This document shows positions 1 to 9,070 of a stretch of DNA of 64,000 bases, in pieces. This stretch comes from Polyangium sp. 6x1. GTDB taxonomy: Bacteria; Myxococcota_A; Polyangia; Polyangiales; Polyangiaceae. The stretch covers positions 1-64,000 of the forward strand of contig NZ_JARZHH010000039.1 of assembly GCF_029946515.1 (NCBI RefSeq). The letters are read 5' to 3'. The notes beneath the pieces are model-generated. The model was given only the letters and a program-made list of their open reading frames with translations. It was not told the origin of the DNA and searched no databases. The translations under genes and the position numbers were made by a program. The stretch's first letter is position 1. Every line of letters starts with the position of its first letter.

Positions 1-1
1 C

Positions 2-2062
2 GGCGCGGGCGCCACCGGCGGCATGGGCGGCGCAGGCGCCACCGGCGGCATGGGTGGCGCAGGCGGCGCGGGCGGCTCCGGCGGCGCGGGCGGCGCCGGT
101 GGAATGGGCGGTTCGGGCGGCGCCGGTGGAATGGGCGGTTCGGGCGGCGCGGGGGGAATGGGCGGCGCCGGTGGAATGGGCGGCGGTGGCGGTGCCGGCG
201 GTGGAATGCCCCAGGTGAAGCCGCCGGTCAGCCCTTACATCGTCGTCGATCAATTCGGATATTTGCCGACCGGGCAAAAAGTTGCGGTGGTCCGGGATCC
301 GCAAAATGGATTCGACGCCGCGGAGTCGTTCGCGCCGGGGGGCACGTACGCGCTCGTGAACGCGCAGACGGGCGCGCAGGTCCTCACGGCCGCGCCGACG
401 GCCTGGAAGAATGGCATGGTCGACGCCTCGTCGGGCGATCGCGCCTGGCATTTCGATTTCTCGTCGGTGCAAACGTCCGGCACCTATTACGTGCACGACA
501 CGAGCAGCGACGTGCGCTCCCACGAATTCCGGATCGCGACGAACGTGTACCGCGACGTGCTCAAGGCCGCGGTGCGCACGTTCTTCTATCAGCGCGCCGG
601 GGTCGCGAAGAGCGCCCAGCACGCGGGCGCTGGCTGGGCGGACGGCGCGAGCCACGTGGGCCCGGGGCAAGACAAGAACGCCCGGCGTTACAATGCGCCG
701 AACGACGCGTCGACGGAGCGGGACCTCTCCGGCGGCTGGTATGACGCGGGCGATTACAACAAGTACACGAACTGGCACGCGCGGTACGTGACGAGCCTGC
801 TCATGGCCTACGACGAGTCGAAGGCCGCGTTCACCGACGATTACGGGATCCCCGAGTCGGGCAACGGCGTCCCCGACGTCGCGGACGAGGCGAAGTTCGG
901 CATGGACTGGCTCATGAAGATGCAGAACACCGCGAACGGCTCCGTGCTGAGCATCGTGGGCGTCGGGCACGCGAGCCCGCCGTCCGCGGCGACGGGCCCA
1001 AGCCGGTACGGCACGGCGAGCACCTCGGCCACGCTGAGCGCGGCCGCAGCGTTCGCGTATGGCTCGCTCGTCTTCCGCTCGCTCGGCGGATCGTTCACGG
1101 CCTACGCCGACGACCTCGTCGCGCGGGCCGAGAGCGCCTGGGCTTGGGCGAACGCGAACCCGAACGTGACGTTCAACAACAACGACGGCGCGAACGGCTC
1201 GCAGGGCCTCGGCGCGGGCCAGCAGGAGACGGACGATTATGGCCGCCTCTCCAGAAAGGTCGAGGCCGCCGCGTACCTCTTCCACGCGACCGGCAAAGCC
1301 ACCTACCGCCAGTTCTTCGATGCGAACTACGCGCAGATCCACTTGCTGCAATGGAACTTCGCCTACCCGTTCGAGGCCGAGCAGCAGGACGCGCTCCTTT
1401 ATTACACGAAGGTGCCTGGCGCCACGCAGGCCGTCGTGACCGCGATCAAGAACGCCTACAACGGCGCGATGGACGGAAACGAGAACTTCGGGGCGATCAG
1501 CGGCGAGTCGGACCCGTACCGCGCGTACATGAAGGACTACGTCTGGGGGAGCAACGGGACGAAATCGCATCAGGGCAACATGTACGCGGACATGATCGTC
1601 TACGGGATCGACCCGGCGAAGAACACGGCCGCGGAGCGAGCGGCGGCGCGGTACATCCATTACATCCACGGCACGAACCCGCTCGGGCTCGTGTACCTCT
1701 CGAACATGGGCGACGTCGGCGCGGAGAACAGCGTGAACGAGTTCTACCATTCGTGGTTCGAGAACGGGAACGCGCAATGGGATCGCGTGGGCATGTCGAC
1801 GTACGGGCCGGCCCCGGGCTTTTTGGTGGGCGGACCGAATCCGAGCTACGACTGGGACGGCTGCTGCCCGAACAACTGCGGCAGCGCCCAGAACAACGCC
1901 GTGTGCTCGTCGGAGACCATCACGCCGCCGAAGGGGCAGCCGGCGCAGAAGTCGTACAAGGACTTCAACACGAGCTGGCCGCTGAACTCGTGGTCCGTCA
2001 CCGAGAACTCGAACGGCTACCAGGTGGCGTACATCCGGCTGCTGTCGAAGTTCGTGAAGTGA
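2..2062 (+). CDS. Secreted glycoside hydrolase family 9 (cellulase-like), 5' end outside window
   Basis: Predicted endo-acting beta-1,4-glucanase. The visible part opens with a Gly/Met/Ser/Ala-rich linker of about 70 residues, then an Ig-like N-terminal (CelD_N) domain starting at PYIVVDQFGYLP, then the (alpha/alpha)6 GH9 catalytic domain. The GH9 signature GGWYDAGDYNKY (nt 731-766) holds the two Asp residues of the catalytic base region (nt 743-754), and a Glu in SVTENSNGYQ (nt 2003-2005) fits the proton donor near the C-terminus. The frame stays open to the left edge, so the signal peptide and true start are missing. The linker suggests the domain is held away from the cell surface. Family assignment is strong; substrate is inferred. 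Confidence 0.93.
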   Translation, partial: GAGATGGMGGAGATGGMGGAGGAGGSGGAGGAGGMGGSGGAGGMGGSGGAGGMGGAGGMGGGGGAGGGMPQVKPPVSPYIVVDQFGYLPTGQKVAVVRDPQNGFDAAESFAPGGTYALVNAQTGAQVLTAAPTAWKNGMVDASSGDRAWHFDFSSVQTSGTYYVHDTSSDVRSHEFRIATNVYRDVLKAAVRTFFYQRAGVAKSAQHAGAGWADGASHVGPGQDKNARRYNAPNDASTERDLSGGWYDAGDYNKYTNWHARYVTSLLMAYDESKAAFTDDYGIPESGNGVPDVADEAKFGMDWLMKMQNTANGSVLSIVGVGHASPPSAATGPSRYGTASTSATLSAAAAFAYGSLVFRSLGGSFTAYADDLVARAESAWAWANANPNVTFNNNDGANGSQGLGAGQQETDDYGRLSRKVEAAAYLFHATGKATYRQFFDANYAQIHLLQWNFAYPFEAEQQDALLYYTKVPGATQAVVTAIKNAYNGAMDGNENFGAISGESDPYRAYMKDYVWGSNGTKSHQGNMYADMIVYGIDPAKNTAAERAAARYIHYIHGTNPLGLVYLSNMGDVGAENSVNEFYHSWFENGNAQWDRVGMSTYGPAPGFLVGGPNPSYDWDGCCPNNCGSAQNNAVCSSETITPPKGQPAQKSYKDFNTSWPLNSWSVTENSNGYQVAYIRLLSKFVK
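20..215 (+). repeat. Low-complexity tandem repeat encoding a Gly-rich linker
   Basis: Imperfect tandem units encode GGAGGMGGS-like nonapeptides. The best-preserved unit is 27 bp and starts at 92 and again at 119. It lies inside the GH9 gene and encodes the flexible spacer between the missing N-terminus and the folded domains. Confidence 0.85.
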
Positions 2063-2071
2063 CGACTCGTT

Positions 2072-2122
2072 CAACGCTCGGGGGCTACGCTCGGACGAGC
2101 CGAGCTACGCCCCCAACCCCCC
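2072..2122 (+). repeat. Interspersed hairpin repeat, copy 1 (intergenic, possible terminator)
   Basis: Starts 10 nt after the GH9 stop codon. The left arm GGGGGC-TAC-GCTCGG (2080-2094) can pair with CCGAGC-TAC-GCCCCC (2100-2114): two 6-bp GC stems separated by a 3x3 internal loop, with loop ACGAG. A C-rich tail follows. Related copies lie at 50923 and 61498 in the same orientation. Here it could act as a terminator, although no T-tract follows. Confidence 0.75.
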
Positions 2123-2169
2123 TCCCCTCTTGACGCTCCCCGCCCTCCGCGCGACGACGATCGCCGCAC

Positions 2170-2583
2170 ATGCGATCCGTCACCGAATACCTCTGGTTCG
2201 AGACCAAGCAACGGCGCGAGCTCGTCAACATCACCGATCGCGTCGAGACCATCGTCTCCGGCAGCGGCATCGCCGAGGGCATGGTCCTCGTCAGCGCGAT
2301 GCACATCACGGCGGGCGTCTTCGTGAACGACCACGAGCCCGGGCTGTGGGAGGACATCTGGTCGTGGCTGCAGACGCTCGCCCCGGCCGGCCCCGATTAC
2401 AAGCACCACCGGACCGGCGAGGACAACGGCGACGCGCACCTCAAGTCGATCCTCGTCCACCACCAGGTGATCGTGCCCATCACGAAAGGAAAGCTCGACC
2501 TCGGCCCCTGGCAGCAGATCTTCTACGCCGAGTTCGACGGCCAGCGTCGCAAGCGCCTGGTGGTCAAGGCCATGGGGGAGTGA
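2170..2583 (+). CDS. yjbQ: YjbQ family protein (UPF0047)
   Basis: A 137-residue single-domain protein covering the whole YjbQ/UPF0047 fold. Conserved stretches include [17 protein letters not shown], the charged patch [15 protein letters not shown] that clusters His and Asp residues in this family, and the terminal [13 protein letters not shown] strand. Some members have weak thiamine-phosphate synthase activity, but the physiological role is unsettled. Its stop is one base before the thpR start, so the two are probably co-transcribed. Confidence 0.9.
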   Translation: MRSVTEYLWFETKQRRELVNITDRVETIVSGSGIAEGMVLVSAMHITAGVFVNDHEPGLWEDIWSWLQTLAPAGPDYKHHRTGEDNGDAHLKSILVHHQVIVPITKGKLDLGPWQQIFYAEFDGQRRKRLVVKAMGE

Positions 2584-2584
2584 C

Positions 2585-3175
2585 GTGACCGTGGGGACGA
2601 GGCGCCTCTTCCTTGCCGTCGATACCGGCGCGGAATGCCACGCGCGGATCATTGAGGCCGTGAGCCGGGCGCGCGCGCACGCCCCGCGGGCGCGATGGGT
2701 GCGGACGGAGGGCATTCACGTGACGCTCGTGTTCCTCGGCGAGGTGGACGAATCGCTCGTCCCCGCGGTCGTGGCGAAGGCGGAAGGCGTCGCGGCCCGG
2801 CACGCGCCTCTCACGCTGCGATTCGAGGGCGCCGGGTGCTTCGGCGGGCGAAAACCGCGGGTCTTGTGGATCGGGGTCGGTGGCGACGTACCGGCGCTCG
2901 GGCTCGTGCAAAAAGAGCTCTCGGAGGCGCTCATGGAGGTCGGATACGTGCCGGAGGAGCGGCTCTTTTCGCCACACCTCACCCTGGCCCGCGCCGGCTT
3001 CGGCGGCACGGACGCGGGCCTCTGGGCGGCGGCGCGGGCGCTCGCGGCAGAATCGTTCGGCGAGGTGACCGTGCGAGAGCTCGTGCTTTACGAGAGCGTG
3101 CTTTCGGCCGCGGGCGCGCGGTACGAGGCGGTGGCGCGATTGCCGCTCGGCGGGGCGCCTGCGCCGCTCCATTGA
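2585..3175 (+). CDS. thpR: RNA 2',3'-cyclic phosphodiesterase (2H family, ThpR/LigT)
   Basis: A 196-residue member of the 2H phosphoesterase family, which opens 2',3'-cyclic phosphate ends of RNA. Both catalytic HxTx motifs are present: HVTL at residues 45-48 and HLTL at 131-134. The start is GTG, one base after the yjbQ stop, giving MTVGTRRLFLAVD, whose RLFLAV strand is the usual first strand. The last codons and the stop fall within a 23-bp sequence repeated at 4353. Confidence 0.92.
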   Translation: MTVGTRRLFLAVDTGAECHARIIEAVSRARAHAPRARWVRTEGIHVTLVFLGEVDESLVPAVVAKAEGVAARHAPLTLRFEGAGCFGGRKPRVLWIGVGGDVPALGLVQKELSEALMEVGYVPEERLFSPHLTLARAGFGGTDAGLWAAARALAAESFGEVTVRELVLYESVLSAAGARYEAVARLPLGGAPAPLH

Positions 3176-3183
3176 CGGACGTC
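3161..3183 (+). repeat. 23-bp direct repeat, left copy
   Basis: Identical over 23 bp to 4353-4375, beginning GCGCCGCTCCATTGACGGAC and ending in GTC. Similarity extends a few bases further each way with two mismatches. This copy overlaps the 3' end and stop codon of thpR. The two copies bracket one minus-strand lipoprotein gene. Confidence 0.85.
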
Positions 3184-3199
3184 GTCCGCGCTGCGGGCT

Positions 3200-4240
3200 T
3201 TACTTGATGATGCCGGGATCCTCGATGTCGAAGCAGGTGACCTGCGTGGACACCCATTTGATGGCGTTGAACCAGAACTGCGGCACCTGGAAGACTTTGT
3301 CGGCTGTTTTCCAGTACCCCGCGGCGTTGTCGTAGCACGGATCGTTCGGGTTCGGCGGCTGCTGGGGCGCGCCGAGCCATTGACTCGAGTACGTGACCCA
3401 TTCATCCGCGAACACGAAGACCCGGCCCTTGTCGACCTCGATGGCGACGCCGAATTTCGTCCCGCCTTCGCCCGCGACCACCACGCCGCCGCTGCTGTTG
3501 ATGGAGCGCCCGTGGAACGCGCCGACTTGCTTGATGTTCGCCGAGATCGGGCTCTCCGGGGAGAACTGCGCCATCGGGACCGAGTTGCCCCAGCAATAAC
3601 ACGGGACGCCGCCGGGGCAATTGCCCAGGATATCGTCCTTGTTGTAGGACGCGCCGGCGAAGGCGAGGAGCTCGTTCGTCGGGTCGACCTCGCCTGCGTC
3701 GCCGCCGTAGCCCGTGAGCGTGATGAGGCCGCCGCCATTGCTGACCCAGCTCTTGACGGCGTCGATCTCCTCCGGGCTGAACTTCCAGAAGGGCCCGTAC
3801 TCGCCGTCCTCGAGGGCCTGCAGGATGATGACATCGTATTTCGCGAGGAGCTCCGGCGTGAGCGTCGTGCGCTGCTGGTAGAGGTCGACGGAGGCGCTGC
3901 TCTTGTCGTTCAGCCATTGCAGGAAGGCGTCGGTGTTGTCCATCCCGACGCCGTAATGGGCAGGCTTTCCGAACGAAGCGATGTTGATGCACGTGCAGTT
4001 CCCTGCGTCGTCGCACTCCGCGGGCTTGCCGCCGCCCTGTCCCCCGCTCCCGGAGCCCCCGGCAGGAAAAATGATGCCCCCGCCCTGACCACCCCCGCCT
4101 TGGCCGTTTCCACCCTGCCCTCCTCCCGCCGTCCCCCCGGTTTGTGCCTTCTCACCGCCGCCGCCAGCGCTGCATGCCATGACAGCAGAAAATGAGCATA
4201 CCGATACAATGAGGATCCATCGCGCCCAATGCATCATCAT
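3200..4240 (-). CDS. Lipoprotein with a glutamine-amidotransferase-like (ThuA-type) fold
   Basis: 346-residue predicted lipoprotein. The start ATGATGATG at 4240 gives a short n-region, a hydrophobic stretch and lipobox AVMAC (Cys23). A Gly/Gln/Ser-rich spacer of about 45 residues follows, then a folded domain. The order of elements YDVIILQALEDG, EEIDAVKSWVSNGGGLITLTGYGG, a Cys-rich loop and GRVFVFADEWVTY resembles class I glutamine-amidotransferase-like/ThuA domains, where a strand ends near a GGG loop. No catalytic Cys-His pair is evident, so a carbohydrate-binding or structural role is as likely as catalysis. Function unknown. Confidence 0.75.
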   Translation of the reverse strand: MMMHWARWILIVSVCSFSAVMACSAGGGGEKAQTGGTAGGGQGGNGQGGGGQGGGIIFPAGGSGSGGQGGGKPAECDDAGNCTCINIASFGKPAHYGVGMDNTDAFLQWLNDKSSASVDLYQQRTTLTPELLAKYDVIILQALEDGEYGPFWKFSPEEIDAVKSWVSNGGGLITLTGYGGDAGEVDPTNELLAFAGASYNKDDILGNCPGGVPCYCWGNSVPMAQFSPESPISANIKQVGAFHGRSINSSGGVVVAGEGGTKFGVAIEVDKGRVFVFADEWVTYSSQWLGAPQQPPNPNDPCYDNAAGYWKTADKVFQVPQFWFNAIKWVSTQVTCFDIEDPGIIK

Positions 4241-4352
4241 AGCAGGCGCGTGCGTCCGGCTTATGTCAAGCAATTTCCGAGAGTGCAGGGGTTTCCCTGC
4301 CGAGCAGCCGCGACGATTCCCCGCTCGACGAGGTCGACGCGAGCGCTCGCCC

Positions 4353-4375
4353 GCGCCGCTCCATTGACGGACGTC
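4353..4375 (+). repeat. 23-bp direct repeat, right copy
   Basis: Second copy of the sequence at 3161-3183, lying in the intergenic space upstream of the sensor kinase and behind the minus-strand lipoprotein start. It does not encode anything here, which suggests it derives from the 3' end of thpR. Confidence 0.85.
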
Positions 4376-4524
4376 ATCCCACCGGACGCAGCCGCGTCGC
4401 GCCGGAGCTCGCCCGCAGGCCGGACGATTCTTGCTTGCCATCGTGCGACGGTCGCATTTTCTTGCAATCTATCGCACCAAGAATAACCCGCAGGGTGAGG
4501 GACCCGCGCAGCTGGGGCGCCGCC

Positions 4525-7500
4525 ATGACGGATCGGAAAAACGCGCCGTCATCGTCGAAATCGGAAATGTTCAATCGGGAATCTCTGTACCGGTACGCCG
4601 TCGCCATCGCCGTGACCGCGGGAGCCGTGGGGCTCTGCATGAGCTTGCAGGCCGTCCTCGGCGCGCCTGCGCTCCTGCTCCTGCTCGTCCTCGCGGTGAC
4701 CGCCGCGGCGCACGGCGGCGTCGGCCCCGGGCTCACGGCCGCGGGAATGGCAGCCCTCGCCGGCATGTATCTGCTCGACCTGCTCGAAGGCCTCGCCGTC
4801 GCCCTGTTCCTCGCGGTCGGGCTCGTCGTCAGCATCCTCGGCGAACGCATATGCCGGTCCGCCGCGGCGAGCCGCCGAGCGGATGCCGCCTTGGAGCATC
4901 GAATCACCGAACGCACGGCCGAGCTCGAATCCCTGTTCGCGCATGCGCCGGTCGGGCTCGCCTTCTTCGACCGAGAGGGACGATTTTTGCGCATCAACGG
5001 GTGGCTCGCCGCGAGCAATGGCCTGCCCGTCGAGGCCCACCTCGGCCGCTCCGTTCAGGAGGTCCTGCCCCACATCACCGTCACCTCGACGCTGCAAGAC
5101 GTCCTCCGAACGGGCGAGCCGATCTCGAACGTGGAAATCAGCGGGGAGACGCCGGCCCAGCCCGGAGAGCGCCGCCATTGGCTGACCGCGCTCTTTCCGG
5201 TCCAGGCGCCCGACGGAACGGTCGCCTCGGTCGGCGCCGTCATCCTGGAGGTCACCGAGATGAAGCGGGCCGAGGAGCAAGCGCGGGCGCGCGCGCACCA
5301 GCAGGCGGCCGTGGCCGCGCTCGGGCACATGGCGCTCCTGGAGAGGGACGTCGAGCGCATCATGAATCGCGCCGTCGAGCTCGTCTGCGAGACGCTCGAC
5401 ATCGAGCTATGCAAGGTCCTGGAATTATTGCCCGGCGGGCAACGGCTCTTGCTCCGCGCCGGCGTGGGGTGGGCGACGGGCCTCGTCGGGCACGCCACGG
5501 TGGGGACCGATCGGGACTCGCAGGCCGGATACACGCTGCAATCGAAGGGGCCCGTGATCGTCGAGGACCTGACGACGGAGCCGCGCTTCCGCGGGCCGCC
5601 GCTCTTGCACGATCACGGCGTCGTCAGCGGGATGAGCGTGACGATCACCGGCGAGCACGATCGACCTTACGGCGTGCTCGCCGCGCACACGCGGCGAAAA
5701 AGGACCTTCACCCGCGACGACATCACCTTCCTCGAATCCATCACGAACATTCTGGCGGCCTCGCTCCGACAGCGGCAGGTCGAGCGAGCCCTGCGCGAGG
5801 GCGAGGAGCGCTACCGCCTGCTGGTCGAGGGCGTGCGCGATTACGCGATTTACATGCTCGACCCCGAAGGCCGCGTGGAGAGCTGGAATGCCGGCGCGGA
5901 GCGGCTCAAGGGCTACACGGCCGCGGAGGTCATCGGCCAGCATTTCTCGCAGTTTTACCCCCCCGAGGACGTCGCCCAGGGCAAACCGGAGCGATCTCTC
6001 ATCCTTGCAGCGAAGCACGGGCGCATCGAGGAGGAGGGGATTCACGTCCGCAAAGACGGCACGCGCTTCTGGGCGAGCGTCGTCCTGACCGCCCTGCGGG
6101 ACGAGACCGGCGCGCTGCGCGGATTCTCGAACATGACGCGCGACGTGACGGAGCGAAAGCAGGCCATCGAGGCGGCGCGGGCCGCGGCGGCGCGCCTCCG
6201 GGCCATCGTGGACACCGCCGTCGACGGGATCATCACCATCGACGAGCGCGGCACGATCGATACGACGAACCCCGCGGCCGAGCGAATGCTCGGGTATGGC
6301 GCGGACGAGCTCGTCGGCCGGAACGTCAAGACGATCATGCCCGAGCCCTACCGGTCCGAGCACGACACGTACCTCGCGAATTACCTGCGCACGGGCGTTC
6401 GAAAGGGGCGACGAAAGGACGGGGCGGAGTTCCCCATCGAGCTGGCCGTGAGCGAGTTCTTCGTGGGCGAGCGGAGGTTCTTCGCGGGCGTCATCCGCGA
6501 CATCACCGAGCGGGCGGCGGCGGAGGCGGAGCGCGAATCGCTCCTCGTGAGCGAGCGGGCCGCGCGGAGCGAGGCCGAGCGGGCCAACCGGATGAAGGAC
6601 GAGTTCCTGGCGACGATGTCGCACGAGCTCCGGACGCCGCTCACCCCCATTCTCGGGTGGATCGAGCTCCTCCGCACGCCCGCGCAAGCCCCCCAGAACC
6701 TGGAAAAAGGTTTGTCGGTCATCGAGCGCAACGCCCGCCTGCAATTGCAGCTCATCTCGGATCTGCTCGACGTGAGCCGGATCGTCTCCGGGAAGCTGCG
6801 CCTCAACGTGCAGCGCGTCGATCTGCCGAAGGTGATCGACGCGGCCATCGAGTCGGTTCGTCACGCCGCCGAGGTGAATGGAATCGCGATTCGAGCCACG
6901 TACGATCCGGCGGATACGGCCGTGATGGGGGATCCGGATCGCCTGCAGCAGGTCGTGTGGAACCTGGTCGCGAATGCGATCAAATTCACGCCCAAGGGCG
7001 GCCGCGTGGACGTCAGGCTTTCACGGATGAACACCCATTTCCGGCTCGCGGTCACGGACACGGGACAAGGAATCGCTGCGGAGTTCGTCCCGCTCCTCTT
7101 CGACCGATTCCGTCAAGCCGACTCGTCCACGTCGCGCCGCCACGGCGGGCTCGGCCTCGGGCTCTCGATCGTCAAGCACCTGGTCGAGCTCCACGGCGGG
7201 AGCGTGCGCGCGGAGAGCGCGGGAATCGGAAAAGGCGCGACGTTCGTGGTCGACCTGCCGACGATGCCCGCGTTTGCCCCGGGCCCCGAGCACGACGCGC
7301 TGCCGCTCGTCTGGCCAAACCTCTCCCGCGCGCCCGTCGCCGATACGACGAACCTGGAGGGGATTCGCGTCCTCGTCGTGGACGACGAGCCGGACGCGCG
7401 GGAGCTCGTCGAGCGATTGCTGGAGGATCGTCGGGCGAAGGTGATCACGGCGGCCTCGGCGTTCGAGGCCCTCGATCTCCTGGCCAATCCGGAAAACGAG

Positions 7501-7752
7501 CCGGACGTGATGGTCAGCGATCTCGGCATGCCCGGGATGGATGGATTTGCCCTCATTCGAGAGGTCCGCGCGCGCAGCGCCGCGAGGCTCGGCAACCTGC
7601 CCGCCGTCGCGGTGACGGCATTCGCGCGCCCCGAGGACAAAGCGCGATCCCTGGAGGCAGGCTATGACGCGCACGTGACGAAGCCGATCGATCCGCTCGG
7701 GTTTGTCGCGACCGTCGCGCAATTGATGAAGAGAAAACGGACGCTTTCGTAG
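4525..7752 (+). CDS. Hybrid sensor histidine kinase with DUF4118, PAS, GAF and receiver domains
   Basis: 1075-residue membrane sensor. Order: a hydrophobic DUF4118/KdpD-like segment (about 20-115), PAS (about 130-250), GAF (about 260-410), two more PAS domains with PAC tails (about 430-680), HisKA with phospho-acceptor His700 in MSHELRTPLTP, HATPase with N-box NLVANAIKF, G1 DTGQGI and G2 GGLGLGLS, and a C-terminal receiver with VVDDEPDA and phospho-acceptor Asp999 in VSDLGMPGMDG. ATG at 4525 is chosen because upstream codons look non-coding and GGGG precedes it. No cognate response regulator is adjacent, so signalling is probably by phosphorelay to a distant partner. The stimulus is unknown. 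Confidence 0.93.
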   Translation: MTDRKNAPSSSKSEMFNRESLYRYAVAIAVTAGAVGLCMSLQAVLGAPALLLLLVLAVTAAAHGGVGPGLTAAGMAALAGMYLLDLLEGLAVALFLAVGLVVSILGERICRSAAASRRADAALEHRITERTAELESLFAHAPVGLAFFDREGRFLRINGWLAASNGLPVEAHLGRSVQEVLPHITVTSTLQDVLRTGEPISNVEISGETPAQPGERRHWLTALFPVQAPDGTVASVGAVILEVTEMKRAEEQARARAHQQAAVAALGHMALLERDVERIMNRAVELVCETLDIELCKVLELLPGGQRLLLRAGVGWATGLVGHATVGTDRDSQAGYTLQSKGPVIVEDLTTEPRFRGPPLLHDHGVVSGMSVTITGEHDRPYGVLAAHTRRKRTFTRDDITFLESITNILAASLRQRQVERALREGEERYRLLVEGVRDYAIYMLDPEGRVESWNAGAERLKGYTAAEVIGQHFSQFYPPEDVAQGKPERSLILAAKHGRIEEEGIHVRKDGTRFWASVVLTALRDETGALRGFSNMTRDVTERKQAIEAARAAAARLRAIVDTAVDGIITIDERGTIDTTNPAAERMLGYGADELVGRNVKTIMPEPYRSEHDTYLANYLRTGVRKGRRKDGAEFPIELAVSEFFVGERRFFAGVIRDITERAAAEAERESLLVSERAARSEAERANRMKDEFLATMSHELRTPLTPILGWIELLRTPAQAPQNLEKGLSVIERNARLQLQLISDLLDVSRIVSGKLRLNVQRVDLPKVIDAAIESVRHAAEVNGIAIRATYDPADTAVMGDPDRLQQVVWNLVANAIKFTPKGGRVDVRLSRMNTHFRLAVTDTGQGIAAEFVPLLFDRFRQADSSTSRRHGGLGLGLSIVKHLVELHGGSVRAESAGIGKGATFVVDLPTMPAFAPGPEHDALPLVWPNLSRAPVADTTNLEGIRVLVVDDEPDARELVERLLEDRRAKVITAASAFEALDLLANPENEPDVMVSDLGMPGMDGFALIREVRARSAARLGNLPAVAVTAFARPEDKARSLEAGYDAHVTKPIDPLGFVATVAQLMKRKRTLS

Positions 7753-7911
7753 GGGAGAACGCCGCCCCGGGCAAACGGTCAGGGAGCGGCGCCACCCGAG
7801 GCCCGCTGTTGCTCTTTATTCCCGCGCGATGCGTTTTTGTTGGCACGGCTCAGGGCACACGAAGCTCTCACCGCGTGACCCAAACAACAAACCCGCGACG
7901 GATCAAGTATG

Positions 7912-7928
7912 TTGTAAACGGATACAAT
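7912..7928 (+). promoter_or_regulatory. Candidate operator/promoter of the RND efflux operon
   Basis: Perfect inverted repeat TTGTA-AACGGA-TACAA at 7912-7927, about 60 bp before the adaptor start. A -10-like TACAAT (7923-7928) lies inside its right half; no good -35 is visible. The arrangement fits a repressor, for example of the TetR type that often controls RND pumps, covering the -10 box. No regulator gene is adjacent. Confidence 0.45.
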
Positions 7929-7987
7929 AGAAAACTTTTTTCACGCGTGGATGGAACCGCGGCGGACGTCGTGCCGACTCATCTGCG

Positions 7988-9070
7988 ATGAACCGACCCC
8001 CCACGCCCTTCATCTTGCTGGCCGCCTTTTCGGTGGTGGGGTGCCACCACGAACATCAAGAACACCCGGAACAAGGCAAGTTCCTCGTGACGAGCCCTCT
8101 TCGGAAGGACACCGAGCTCACCCGGGACTACGTCGCACAGATCCGCGCAATCCAGCACATCGAGCTGCGTGCTCTCGAAAAGGGCTACCTGCAAGGGACC
8201 TTCATCGACGAAGGCCATCAGGTCGAGAAGGGCGCGAAGATGTTTCAAATCATGCCCATGATTTACCAGGCGGAGGTGCAGAAGGCGAACGCGGAGGCGG
8301 AGCTCACGGCGATCGAGCTCAAAAATACGAAGCTCCTCGCCGACAAGAACGTCGTGTCCCCCAACGAGCTCGCTTTGGCGAAGGCGAAGCTCAGCAAGGC
8401 GAGGGCCGAAGTGGCGCTCGCGGCGACGCACAAATCGATGACCGAGATACGGGCGCCGTTCGACGGCCTCGTCGGGCGATTTCAGGTGCGGATGGGCAGC
8501 CTGGTCGACGAGGGGGAGCTGCTCACAACGCTCTCCGACAACAGCAAGGTCTGGGTGTACTTCAATGTCAGCGAGGTGGAGTACCTCAAGTACGAGTCCC
8601 AGCCGGACCATGAGAAGACCACCACGGTGAAGCTCCAGATGGCGGATGGCCAGATCTTCGATCAGCCCGGCACCGTGGAGACCATCGAGGCCGATTTCAA
8701 CAACGAGACCGGCAATCTCGCGTTCAGGGCCACGTTCCCCAATCCCAAGGGGCTGCTCCGGCACGGCGAGACGGGGAAAATCTTGATGGAGGTGCCGCTC
8801 AAGCACGCGCTCCTCATCCCGCAGAAGGCCACCTTCGACGTGCTGGACAAGAAGTTCGTCTTCGTCATCGACGAAAAGAACGTCGTCCACTCGCGCCCCA
8901 TCACCATCGCCGCGCAGCTGCCGCAGGTCTTCGCGGTCGCGAGCGGCCTCGAAGAAAACGACAGGATCCTCGTGGATGGCCTGCGAAAGGTCAGGGACGG
9001 CGTCACGATCGAGGTCGATTACAAGGAACCCTCCGACGTGTTCGGGCACCTGGAGGTGCATGCGGAATGA
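7988..9070 (+). CDS. RND efflux periplasmic adaptor (membrane fusion protein), lipoprotein
   Basis: 360-residue adaptor linking the inner-membrane pump to the outer-membrane factor. Lipobox FSVVGC places the lipidated Cys at residue 19. It has the adaptor order of half lipoyl/barrel-sandwich strand (RALEKGYLQGTFIDEGHQVEKGAKMFQI), alpha-hairpin (about 85-145), second half (MTEIRAPFDGLVGRFQVRMGSLVDEGELL), beta-barrel and membrane-proximal domain. The stop overlaps the pump start as ATGA. A 235-bp leader with an inverted repeat precedes it, making this the first gene of a three-gene operon. Confidence 0.94.
   Translation: MNRPPTPFILLAAFSVVGCHHEHQEHPEQGKFLVTSPLRKDTELTRDYVAQIRAIQHIELRALEKGYLQGTFIDEGHQVEKGAKMFQIMPMIYQAEVQKANAEAELTAIELKNTKLLADKNVVSPNELALAKAKLSKARAEVALAATHKSMTEIRAPFDGLVGRFQVRMGSLVDEGELLTTLSDNSKVWVYFNVSEVEYLKYESQPDHEKTTTVKLQMADGQIFDQPGTVETIEADFNNETGNLAFRATFPNPKGLLRHGETGKILMEVPLKHALLIPQKATFDVLDKKFVFVIDEKNVVHSRPITIAAQLPQVFAVASGLEENDRILVDGLRKVRDGVTIEVDYKEPSDVFGHLEVHAE

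Noticed and set aside
1-215. Short tandem repeats resembling a CRISPR or satellite array
   Set aside because: They keep a Gly-rich reading frame continuous with the GH9 enzyme and have no spacers.
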